From the NCBI RefSeq assembly GCF_029784135.1, contig NC_073746.1, forward strand, positions 250,923,494 through 250,987,493: 64,000 nt of DNA. The letters are read 5' to 3'. Under the pieces are notes generated by a model. That model saw only the letters and a program-made list of their open reading frames with translations. It made no database searches and had not been told where the DNA came from. Shown piece after piece: positions 45,449 through 56,134 of the stretch (position 1 is its first letter; each line of letters starts with the position of its first letter). Position numbers and translations under genes: made by a program. This DNA comes from Toxorhynchites rutilus septentrionalis. Lineage: Eukaryota; Arthropoda; Insecta; Diptera; Culicidae.

Positions 45449-47268
45449 TTTTTGACGCAGGATTACGTCTTTCAGGAACATATTGAGGTACAAATTGAAA
45501 ATCGAAAATCGAGCGCATCGTGAAAATTGTCCAATTTCAAACGCTTATTGCTCAGTCATTTCATGATGGATTGATGAAATTTTCGCGTCATTCGATTTCG
45601 GCACTCCATAACAATTTTTTATATTGAAGAAAATAATATATGTCATAAAACTAACTATCGAACAATTGAAAAAACTCAACCCTTATCCTAACGGAAATAC
45701 CCATTTCTGATTGGTCGAAATTAACGACACATGCGACGGGTCCCTAACAAAGACATCAAAACCAAGCTGACTGGGGGAAATCGACATTGCAAATACATGA
45801 AAGTAGGAGGAGCTTTTGCTCCCACCGAAATGTGTTCCCTAACAGAGACATCAAAACCAAGCTGCCTGGGGGAAATCGACATTGCAAATACATGAAAGTA
45901 GGGGGAATTTTTGTTCCTACCGAAATGTATTCCCTTACAAAGACATTAAAACCAAACCAAAATTTATTTCGAAAATGACTTAATTCAAGAAAAAATGTAA
46001 TATTTCAACGGAAAGGAGACATTTAAGTGGCTATTATAGGTACAGTGAAGTAAAACTCGTGAATTTTCACCAGGAATTGTTTATATCGATATTGAAGCGA
46101 AATTAAGAAAGAAAGGAAGTTCGGTGTCAAAGAACAAATTGTAGAGAGGTTAGAGAGCTTTAATTTAATTGATAAAAACAAACAAACTTAATATGAATTT
46201 TTAGGATGAAATTAATAATAACACATTAAAAATCAATAACATTTATGTTTTTCACATCCAAAGTGTTATTAAAATCCACTGATTTTTTTTTTAATGGAAG
46301 CAACAGAATCGTCTTCCATAGCGTACTTTTTTAATGTAGAGCCAATTTGAAGCAACTGAATCCGAAACAAACAAAGAATTCTATAACTCTGTCATTGTTT
46401 AAATTCGAACATATGCGTAGAGGGATATTTTTCGTCAAATATGATTGTCTGTTACCTCCTGATTCTGGATAAATTCTTTTTTTTCATATGAGAAAGGTAT
46501 TTTCTGGCTTGAGGGGATGAATAAAAAATTAAATACTTCTTTTATATTAAATTCTTCTTATATATTATATACCAAAAAATATATGCATAAAAAACGAATA
46601 AAAAAAATATTTTTTGACTCGATTATATACAGTGAAAAGTGAAATATACAGTGAAATTTGAGACTGTATATAATCGAAAACGCCCTGTACCAGGCTTTGT
46701 ATGTATAATACACATTCTGGATTCGATTTCAGATTCAGTTCCAAATTATAAATTTAGAATTTTTGGAAATGAAAATTTGAAATGCTAGATTTCAATATTC
46801 TAGAAATTCCAAATACATATTCCAGATTCTGGTTGAACCTCTCTATTCAGGATTTCAGATTATTAATACAGATTTTATAATACAAATAAATATTTCCAAT
46901 ACCTGTATTCAAATCATATCCTCGGATTCTAGATTCAAATTCCAGTAAGGGGTGTAGATATAGATTTCAGATTCCAGATCTCGTTTCTAGGCTCAAAATT
47001 AAGTTCCCAGATCCGAATATCTGTTTCCACATTCAGATTTTTAAAATACCAGTACCGAAATGTGGCATTGAACAGGTAGATAGTACATTACATATTACAT
47101 ACACTGCATTTCATAACTATAGAACCACTCCATTTTTTCCGAGTTTTCAGAGACATATAAGTCGTTTTCGATTTATCCGAAATATTCATTCATCCATTCA
47201 TTGAGAACTGATTCAGATTCAACTTCAATCAAATTATCACTAAACCAACGACAGTCCTACGTCAACCT
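45449..47268. mobile_element. GACGTAG-terminated repeat element, copy 2, with nested sequence
   Basis: The left end TTTGACGCAGGATTACGTCT and inverted right end TTGACGTAGGACTGTCGTTG are the family termini. The right flank (CCTTGCGGTTA) matches that of the copy ending at 55752. Inside are the 95-bp tandem units (45740-45950), a block of about 46100-46690 related to 15513-16335, and a degenerate ATTCAGA array (about 46710-47060). The interior is therefore composite. Confidence 0.55.
45740..45950. repeat. Tandem 95-96-bp units
   Basis: CCCTAACA(A/G)AGACATCAAAA through CCACCGAAATGTGTT is repeated in full, with a third partial unit. Similar units occur at about 30890-31060. Confidence 0.8.
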
Positions 47269-47479
47269 TGCGGTTAGGTTTGAGCAAAACCAGAGCTAGC
47301 AAAACCAGTAAAGGTTTGAGTAAAACCAGAGCATTTTTTTACAACTTTTGATAGTTTTTAATTCAGTTCAACATAAACGGAAAAGCTATGTGAGGGGAAA
47401 GACAAATGAAAAGGCATTTTGTATCACGGTCAGTTTGTTGATTATTGCTGACACTGCACTACACTTCGTTATTCAGATT

Positions 47480-47870
47480 GAGGGCTACACTTCACAACAC
47501 AGATCTCAGATTCAAAATTATAGATTCAAATTCCACATTCAGAGTGAGAATCCAAACGCAAAATTCAGATATCAGTATCAAAATATAGAATCAGAATCCA
47601 AGTTTAGAATTCAGATTTAGATTGCAGATTCAGATTTCAAATTCTGATTCCAGATTTAGAATTCACAATCAGAATCCAAATGCAGATTCTGATCCTGATT
47701 CAGAATCCGTATACAGAATCCCAATTCAGAATCTTAATTAAGAATCCAAATTCAAGAATCCAAGTCCAGATTTAAAATCCTGATTCAGAATTCAATTCAT
47801 CAGAATTTAGATTCAGAATCCTGATTCAGATTGCAGATTCAGATTCCAGATACAGAAGAACATAACAAAA
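47480..47870. repeat. AGATTCAGAATCC degenerate minisatellite
   Basis: About 35 imperfect units of AGATTC(A/C)(A/G)AATC, the densest array of this family in the window. Confidence 0.85.
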
Positions 47871-49560
47871 AGTGATTCCTGAAATTTTGGTCTTGGAGCA
47901 TCATTTTGATAACATCAATCTTCGATTCAATCGAAATTGTCCAATACTCACTACCAAACAATCGAACAAAAAAGAATCATTCAAGTCCGCTGATCCGTTC
48001 TTGAGTTAAATTGTAACATTGGACACCAAATCATTTTTATTTTTAAATGATAATTGATTCTTTGAAATGTTCCACAGAAGAAAAACATCTCATAGCAATG
48101 AATTCTCTCAAATGCAACAATTTCCGAAACAATTAGAATACGCTACCTGTTGGTAAAGGCGATTCCACCGAAATGCACCATTCATCAACAGCCAGAATGT
48201 TTTATAATATAAATTACAGACAAAACCAAAAAAACAAACACACGGGTTTCCGACCCTTGCCTGCAGAGTCTCTCCCATTCCGAGATTGCTTATGCATACT
48301 TAGTTTCCAGGAACAGATCAGCGAAGTCGAGAAGCAAGGTTGGCCTTCGGCGTTTTCCGTAGACAGTAGTTAAGGCGAATCCCCGTGCTATTAATTAAGC
48401 ACACCCCTCCCCAATGCTGATCTGAAGGTCATCTGGCCATAGCCGGATCTGGTAACCAGCGGAGATTTATAGTACGGACCCCTGTTTTGGTTTTGATCTA
48501 ATGAAGCAATTGCATGAATCCTCACAATCGCGGAAGTTTCAGTTCGTTGGCTCTTGTTTTTATTGTTCAGTTTGGATTCGGTTTGGAACACGTTGATGAT
48601 GATTTTAGCTCTGATATCACCACAAACGAAACGATTCACTCTAAAGAGGATATAAACCTTCGGTAAGCCATTGGGGAGATCCATTGCAAGATGGTAAAAA
48701 AACGCATTCGTTTGGCTGTGAGATGACTATCGCGTCATTCGCTCTATCATTGCCGAAACTAAAAGTGCGATATCTCGTCGAAAAATCATACAAAACGTAC
48801 GCGACGAGCAAAAACCAAAAATCGTTGCTCAGATCGAGCCTCGCTTGAGAAGAGAAGGAGATAAAGTTCGAAACGAAGAACGAAACGAAACCAAAGGAAC
48901 GCAAAAGACGGCTCGAAATTTAGCCTCGACTTTGCTCGGGGTTGCGAATATATGCGCGCGCGGATTGATGCGAACAGATTTATTAAACGGGCATCATGTT
49001 CTTTTTTTTCCTCATCTCCTTGCGTCTCCGTTCACTGGCAGGATGACAACGCAAAAGTCGTGTGCGCGCGCAAAGTATTGGACCAAAAAAAGTAAATAAA
49101 TAGCGAATGATCAACTGAATGGAACCCGGCAACGCATCGGTCGGAGATCAATGGCCGTTCGGGAGCAACAGAGCAACAGATCGCTTACGGCGTGCGGATG
49201 ATTGGATGGAAATAATTGGACAAGTTCGGAAGGATGGCGAGAAAAAACTGTAATCAACGGAGTGTGAGTACTGGAATCGCGTACATAGATTCACAATACT
49301 ATACTGTAATTGAATGCCAAAGAACACATTTCGAGTTGTGTGAACGTTAATGGCTGCGTGCTCCAAATAAGTTATTAAATTTGAGCAAATCATAAGTATA
49401 CTTTACGAAGATTTGTGGTCAAGGTCGAAACACAAAACATCTGAGTTTCAAGCGTTTTATTTTTGACGTGATGTTGAACTATTTTTATTTGATCTTATGT
49501 CAATTCGAATCGTGGAGTGTTATCGATTGTCTGCCGAACCGTCTTCGAGTGATTCATAAC
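47871..49560. other. Unrecognised DNA, GC-richer from 48.3 to 49.2 kb
   Basis: A 97-codon minus frame (48391-48684) and an 84-codon plus frame (48845-49099) have no recognisable motif. No RNA gene or repeat was seen. Confidence 0.4.
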
Positions 49561-49564
49561 GTAA

Positions 49565-50830
49565 CATAGAAAACTACTGAGGAATAACATAGCTTTGCGC
49601 CTGTTCGAAAGTTTTCGAAATCATTGATGCTGTGTTTTCCTGTTGCAAGAACTATCTGTCATTGAATCAGCACGGTTTCTTCCCAAAAAAGTCTGTCGCA
49701 ACCAGTTTGGTCTACTTTGTTTCCATTTGTCTGCGCAATGTGGAGCAAGGTACACAGGTGGACGCAGTGTATACGGATCTCAAGGCTGCTTTCGACCGCG
49801 TGGATCACAAAATCCTTCTGCAAGGTTGAACAAACTCGGGATTTCATCAAGGCTCACGACACGGTTGAACTCGTATCTGAAAGATAGACAGATGTGTGTC
49901 AAAATCGGACCTGCACAATCTGCGACTTCTCTAATCCTTCGGGAGTGCCTCAAGGAAGCAACCTAGGTCCATTGTTGTTCTCATTATACATCAACGAAGT
50001 GTCCTTGATACTTCCAACTGGGTGCCGCTTATTCTATGCTGATGATGTGAAAATTTATATGGCAATCAGGAACGTACTAGATTGCCATAGGCTTCAGGAT
50101 CTGGTCAACCGCTTTGGAGAATGGTGTTTGAGAAATATGATGTCGCTCAGTATCTCGAAATGCAGCACTATTTAGTTTCACCGGAAGCTCAAACCAACTG
50201 TGTTTAATTACTCCATTTCTGGCCAAGTTCTGTCGCGAGTGAGCCATAACCTTGACCTTGGAGTGACCCTTGATAATGCGCTCAGTTTCCGACTGCACTT
50301 CAAAGAAATTATCGCTAAAGCCAACCGGCAGTTGGGATTCGTTCTTGAAATTACGAGCGAATTCCGTGATCCACACTGTCTGCGATCTCTATACTGCTCG
50401 CTAGTTCGATCTATACTGGAGTTTAGCGCAGTTGTCTGGTTCCCCTTTTAAAACTAACTGGATTTGTAGGATTGAGTCTATTCAGCGGAAATTTGCGCGA
50501 CATGCTCTCCGAAATCTTCCGTGGCGGGATCCACTAAACTTGCCACCGTACGAGGCTCGTTGCCAACTCTTGGGAGTGGAGACGCTGGAAAGGAGACGTT
50601 TCAACGCTCAGGCTATGTTTGTCGCCTAACTTTTGACCGGAGAAATCGACTGCCCTGCACTGTTGGAGCAAATTAATATGTATGCGCCGTACGTATTCTT
50701 CGTACCAGAAACTTTTTGTATCTTGAAGGACTATGCGTTGCACAATCCTGTTCGTTTTATGTCAGACCGTTTCAATGATGCGTTCGACCTATTTGACTTT
50801 AATATTCCTTCGGACACCTTTTACAGACGA
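49565..50830 (+). pseudogene. CR1/Jockey-type LINE fragment, reverse transcriptase, frameshifted
   Basis: The RT motifs are spread over three frames. ACSKVFEII and QHGFFPKKSVATSLVYF come first, then YTDLKAAFDRVDH (A motif), SGVPQGSNLGPLLFSLYIN (B motif) and LFYADDVKIY (C motif). After the YADD box come LSISKCSTI, LGVTLDNALSF and the C-terminal ARCQLLGVETLERRR. There is no endonuclease and no RNase H, so it is 5' truncated, and the C terminus ends FNIPSDTFYRRM where a Helitron fragment begins. At least two frameshifts and stops kill it. Confidence 0.85.
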
Positions 50831-51740
50831 ATGAAACTCAAATTTCTACATTACTCGAGAATTAACCAAGCAAATGAAACCACATTTGGCATGTGGAGGT
50901 TCTATGGTGCAATCAATGATTTTACGGTGGTTAGATACTCCTCCTCCCCTCTCTTAGGGGGGGGGGGGGGGGTCTACCATACAAATGAAAAACAAATTTC
51001 TACATTAGTCGAGAATAAATCATTCAAATGAAACCAAATTTGGCATGTGAAGGTTTTAGGGTGCAATAAATGTTTTTGCGGTGGTTAGACACTCCTCCCG
51101 TCTCTCTGAGGAGGGAGTGGGCTGCCATACAAATGAAACACAAATGTCTGCATAACTCGAGAACTAATCAAGCAAACGAAACCAAATTTGGCATGTGAAG
51201 GTTTAAGGATGCAATGAATGTTTCTATGGTGATTCGACACTCCTCCCCCCCTCTTAGGGTTGGCTGTCAAACAAATGAAAAACAAATTTCTGCATAACTC
51301 GAAAACTAATCAAGCAAATGGAGCCAGATTTGGCATCATAATATTTTAGGGGGCACGAAACGTTTCTATGGTGAATAGGCACTCCTCTCCCCTCTCTAAG
51401 GGGAGAAGAAGGGAGAAGTCTGTCTTTATTCTATTATATTTTCTGTATCAAACATTTATTCCATGAAACGGAAAAACATGTTATTTGCAAGTGGTTGAAA
51501 AATCTTGAACGAGAATTGTGTCTGGAAACAATCTGATATTATAATGATGAGTTTTGGTAGAAATACTAGGATTTTTGTTTTTGTAAAAGGTAAATTCAAC
51601 GGGGTCGATTAGAAGATCAATCAATTAACAGTTCTGCGATTGGACTCATGAACTTGCCCTTAGTAAGAAAACGTGAATGTTCGAAGGTATTGATAAAAAA
51701 AACAAATTTTGGGCTTGACGAAGTTTGCCGGGTCAGCTAG
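50831..51740 (+). mobile_element. Helitron 3' portion, 5' truncated
   Basis: The plus strand ends GTTTGCCGGGTCAGCTAG before a T. Upstream are about four of the 130-140-bp units seen at 24010-24700, with a G homopolymer of about 18 bp near 50957. The TC 5' end is missing and the unit array abuts the LINE fragment. Confidence 0.65.
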
Positions 51741-52600
51741 TGCATAATAAAAGAACTTAGAATAAAATAGTCTAAATCTAAAATAATTGAAGCACTAGGA
51801 TAAAACAAGAAAATACATTTTGACGGAACGTCAGTATCCTATCAACTAGGAACATCAGAATGGCTATCTTACAAAACGAAACAAACACTAAAATTCCCGA
51901 AAGTGTGTTAATTTGTTTCGTCTGAACCGATAAATTATTGTTTCTAATTTACTTCTTGAAGATAATTCCATGCAAATGCTGACCGCGACTACGCTAGAGG
52001 GTCTATTTTAGTCTGGAAATAATGAAGAAATTGTTAATTTTTTTTAATATTATATTTCTGAAATTTGAACACCCAAAATTGTGCCCTTGAAAGGATTTTT
52101 CGAATTTCCCATTATTTATCGGATTATGGTTTTATTAGAGGCGCAGTAAGTAATCTTGTACCACCTTTACTCAAAATCTTAAACGCGTTTTTTTCTCTAA
52201 ACTACTTTTTTCAAGCTAGCATATAGCATATACATCTGTATTAATCTCTCAGTCGCTTGAACCAATGAAAAAATGTTTAAAAAAAACTGGAATCGTCAGA
52301 AAAACGTGCAAAAAACAATTTGGTCTTCAAATGGGCGCCATTTTGTCTAAAAACATTTTTTTTGTCTTGTCCATACCATTGGGTCGTCTTTGTTAATCAG
52401 AAATCTTTTTTTTTGTTCCGGATTACGAAAAGAACTGAAATCGTGTAAGCTAGGCACTGTTTTTTAAACCCTACTGTAACAGCATATTTTTTTTTAATTT
52501 TGTATTTTTTTATTTTCGTTTTAATATTTTGTATTATTGTCAAATTATTAAACAAATAATAAAATAATGAATGACATAAAAATTATTTGTTCTATTTGTT
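51741..52600. other. Unrecognised AT-rich stretch
   Basis: No coding or repeat signature beyond T/A runs. Confidence 0.35.
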
Positions 52601-52607
52601 CAGAGCT

Positions 52608-52860
52608 CGTAAAAGCGTCCGAAATTCACACTGGAATACTTCCTCAATATGCGTCCACACGAAAAGTTCAATTTTGCACAACTAAATACTCGTATTTCGG
52701 CTAGAATCTAATCAATGACCCGTGTAGTAGTGTCTTCCAGGACCTCAAACTTTGCTGGTTTATACGTAAGCGCCGTTAGAAGAGACGAGAGATTTTACCT
52801 CACTCCACAAATAGTAATCTAGAGGTGTGAAATCACAAGAGTTCTAGAACCGAAACGAGA
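52608..52860 (-). pseudogene. Tc1/mariner transposase C-terminal relic
   Basis: The minus strand reads SCDFTPLDYYLWSEVKSLV, matching the third-catalytic-aspartate block (compare SCDLNPLDFF at 25.6 kb). It continues in another frame ALTYKPAKFEVLEDTTTRVI, stop, ILAEIRV, the following helix region of the same family. No upstream catalytic residues survive. Adjacent text 52.9-53.1 kb shares short blocks with 46.1-46.4 kb. Confidence 0.65.
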
Positions 52861-53955
52861 GAGTAATCTCTTACCAAGTCTTGCCTATACACAAACTCTT
52901 TAACTGATCCATGAGAAAACTATCAACCTAATTGAAGTCCTTAAACCGCTCTACAATTCGTTCTTTGACATCATACTGTTATCTCTTTTATTTTATTTTT
53001 CAATTTCACTCCTTGTAAGTAAAATTTAAGTACTTTTTAAATTAGAGTCAGTTTGCCTATCACGAAAATTTCAATAACTCTGTCATGGTTGGGGTTTGAC
53101 CATATGCATAGAAGGATTTTTTCCCCAAAAATGATCCTCTAAGACACCTTACATTTACACTGAGTAACCTGTATATTCTCTATATCTAAATCGCCTTAAG
53201 TTCTATTTCTGAACTTTGAGGCACAATTGTACGATAAATGCTATTAGTTATCACTAGCAAAGCCTATCATTATTCTACGATTTCCAATCAATGATAAGAT
53301 ATTTGAACCCTATATATATAACCCTAGACATATTTCTGAGACGTATTTGAAAAAAAAGTTGACGTTGGACTACGAAATCACTATCTTGGCATGAATGAAA
53401 ACAGAACAAAGCTGTGATAAATGTATTTATAGTGTGATAATTGACCAGTTTCGTATAGTTGGACTCAAATTTCCGCGCCTAGCAAAATGCGACATTCTGA
53501 GGACAATATTCCTTACCGGATCGCGTCGGGCTGCGCTGCTTGGATAATAGGAGTAGAAAAACCCTAGAATGCACATGCTGAAATTGATAGCTCGGATATC
53601 GGATAGTCGTCAAATGTACATGCCGTTCACTGCCTTTGTGTGCTATTTATGCATGTGAGAAAATCCCGGGCTATCTTAACATTTATTGACGAACATCTCA
53701 ATACAAGACTATTGAATTCGAGAATAATTCTATCGAAATGATTTTTTCAAATTTTGTCGTAAGAAGTTGCTTCAAAATGGACCTTAAACTGGGAGCCCTC
53801 TCTCCCTTGTCGCGTCAAACCAGAACAACCAGCACAACCAGAACAGCCGGTTATGGTGTCACATCTTGGCACGCGATCGGCACTCTTAGCTTCTTCCACA
53901 AGACAGCTGCAGCAAATCTAGGGCACCTCTTCCGGACACTGCAGAATTTTCCTTC
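52861..53955. other. Unrecognised stretch with relic repeat blocks
   Basis: At 53075-53120 the AACTCTGTCATGG and CATATGCATAGAAGG text recalls 46.38-46.42 kb. Around 53815-53850 there is a small ACCAGAACAACCAGCACAAC run. The rest is unrecognised. Confidence 0.4.
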
Positions 53956-54213
53956 AATTTTTTGACGTAGGACTACGTCTTTCATTTCTATACCGGGGTG
54001 TAAAATCAAAGTTTCGAAAACGAAAGCGTTACGCCGGAGACCGAGATTTTGAGCGTTAATAGCTCCTAAACAACTGAACGAAATGGTATGATAAACACTT
54101 CATTCGAAAGATAAAATGTCTACGCGTTATATACTTGTTACTTTTTGATCCAAAAACTTGTTTCAATAGTCTTAAAATTGCTTTCAAAACAGGCTATTGA
54201 AATCACCAATCGG

Positions 54214-54249
54214 TATATAAGCGAGCGGCGCTCGGAAATCCACTCAGTT
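54214..54249 (+). promoter_or_regulatory. TATA box plus arthropod initiator inside the repeat
   Basis: TATATAA at 54214-54220 is followed by TCAGTT at 54244-54249, placing the TATA box at -32 relative to the initiator A (54246), the canonical spacing. The surrounding text is GC-rich (GCGAGCGGCGCTCGG). The predicted transcript would run into an unremarkable 70-codon frame and the tandem array. The site may have been captured from a host gene or may drive the element. No expression evidence is available. Confidence 0.6.
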
Positions 54250-54442
54250 CTAATTGAACAGCGATTGGAGCATGTTGTCGCTGTTGCGGTGAAGCTCTTT
54301 ATTTATCATGAAAGCGCGGATGAACGGTGTCACCAAGAGCCTGTTTGTGCACCCTAGGCCAGAAGGGAATCTATCAGGAGGAGAGTGATGCCACAAACGG
54401 TTCCCTGGGAAGACATCGCTACACACACATACACGCGCGGCT

Positions 54443-55550
54443 ATTAACAGGTGGTTATCGAGTTGGCATTAACCACTGGTGGGCTTCCAGTATCGAGGAA
54501 AATGTGGAAATATCTAATCGTTACTGAAAATAATCTGCCAGTTCCTTTGGGAATTTTCAAAATATATTCATGTGAAAGAGTTTAATTGAATGTTTTCTAT
54601 CCATGTTACACTGTGACCAAATACATTTGGTTTTGTGGTTTTTCAATCAATCGCAATTAACAGGATAGCTTCAGAAGATTATTCTTCCCCATCAGTAGGA
54701 TATTTCCGTATCCAATATTGTATGCGCCCGCAATCGATTATTGCTCAGTCGCCGAAAGTTCCGAGCTCAGAGAGTTCATTCCCCTCTAGTTTGCCTTCCA
54801 AATTGCCATCGTAAACCACACCTTCTCTCGATTCAATCACACACAAAAAGCATACTTAAGCGATATTCTGGTGGTGAGACACATTCATTTTTCGTGAGGA
54901 CATCGACAAGACAACATCGTTGCCTAACGTGCTGGAGGAGGTGGACGGCGAAGGATCGACACATACACGCGCAGAACTCTTTCCGTTAGGATGCCATTCA
55001 ACATCGAGAAAGTTCCGGAAAGATCTAATCATTGCTGGAAAATAATCTGCCAGTTCCTTTGGGAATTTTCAAAATATATTCATGTGAAAGAGTTTAATTG
55101 AATGTTTTCTATCCATGTAACACTGTGACCAAATATGTTTCAATCAAGTGCTATTAACAGGTGGTTATCGAGTTGGCATTAACCACTGGTGGGCTTCCAG
55201 TATCGAGGAAAATGTGGAAATATCTAATCGTTACTGAAAATAATCTGCCAGTTCCTTTGGGAATTTTCAAAATATATTCATGTGAAAGAGTTTAATTGAA
55301 TGTTTTCTATCCATGTTACACTGTGACCAAATATGTTTCAATCAAGTGCTATTAACAGGTGGTTATCGAGTTGGCATTAACCACTGGTGGGCTTCCAGTA
55401 TCGAGGAAAATGTGGAAATATCTAATCGTTACTGAAAATAATCTGCCAGTTCCTCTGGGAATTTAAAATTACATTCATGTGAAAGAGTTTATTTTAATGT
55501 TTTCTATCCATGAAACACTGTGACATTTGGTTTTGTGATTTTTCAATCAA
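54443..55550. repeat. Tandem array of 198-bp units and a duplicated flank
   Basis: ATTAACAGGTGGTTATCGAG starts units at 54443, 55153 and 55351 (period 198 for the last two), with a partial unit near 55020-55140. The CATTTGGTTTTGTG block through TATTTCCGTATCCAATATTG appears at 54627-54722 and again at 55525-55621. The larger segment was therefore duplicated as well. Confidence 0.85.
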
Positions 55551-55752
55551 TCGCAATTAACAGGATAGCTTCTGAAGATTATTCTTCCCCATCAGTAGGA
55601 TATTTCCGTATCCAATATTGGATGCATAAAACCTTGTGCCTCCAACGTAACGCTCTCGTTTTCGAAGTTCTCCAAATATTCATTCATTCAGAATGAATTC
55701 AGATTCAACTTCAAACAAATGATCTCTAAATCAACGATAGTCCTACGTCACC

Positions 55753-56132
55753 CTTGCGGTTATACCATATATATAACCCACTTCCTGTTTTTTCTTTTTG
55801 CATTCACAGGATCTGTCCACCAACGGAAATAAATCTATCGTTTCGACCGTTGTCAGGTCCGTGAGGTAAGACTTCGAACATAGTAGCCAGAATGAATGGT
55901 TAACAAAACATCTGTTTATTCACATAAATTGACGTAATGCATTTTTCAATTGAACTAAAATAACAAAAAACTCATAACACGCTTTCGGCCCACTTTTCAC
56001 TATTAATATCTATTGAATAGATAGTGTGATTTTTATAAATTATTAACAGTAATGATTATTCGGCTAAATATAGGAAAAATACATTTATTATTAATTATAT
56101 TAGAATGCATCGAAAATTGAGGAATATCTTCA
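55753..56132. other. Unrecognised AT-rich spacer
   Basis: Non-coding, with no repeat partner identified. Confidence 0.35.
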
Positions 56133-56134
56133 TA

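Larger units (their letters stand above)
53958..55752. mobile_element. GACGTAG-terminated repeat element, copy 3, carrying a promoter and tandem array
   Basis: The left end TTTGACGTAGGACTACGTCT and inverted right end GTGACGTAGGACTATCGTTG are the family termini. A second inverted pair lies just inside: TTTCGAAAACGAAAGCGTTA at 54013 and inverted TTCGAAAACGAGAGCGTTAC near 55660. The interior contains a TATA/initiator promoter (54214-54249), a 70-codon frame after it and a 198-bp tandem array. The same left 200 bp recur at 63793-64000. Confidence 0.7.

Noticed and set aside
48391..48684. 97-codon minus frame as a gene
   Set aside because: No motif, no splice or promoter support, and overlapping frames of similar size.
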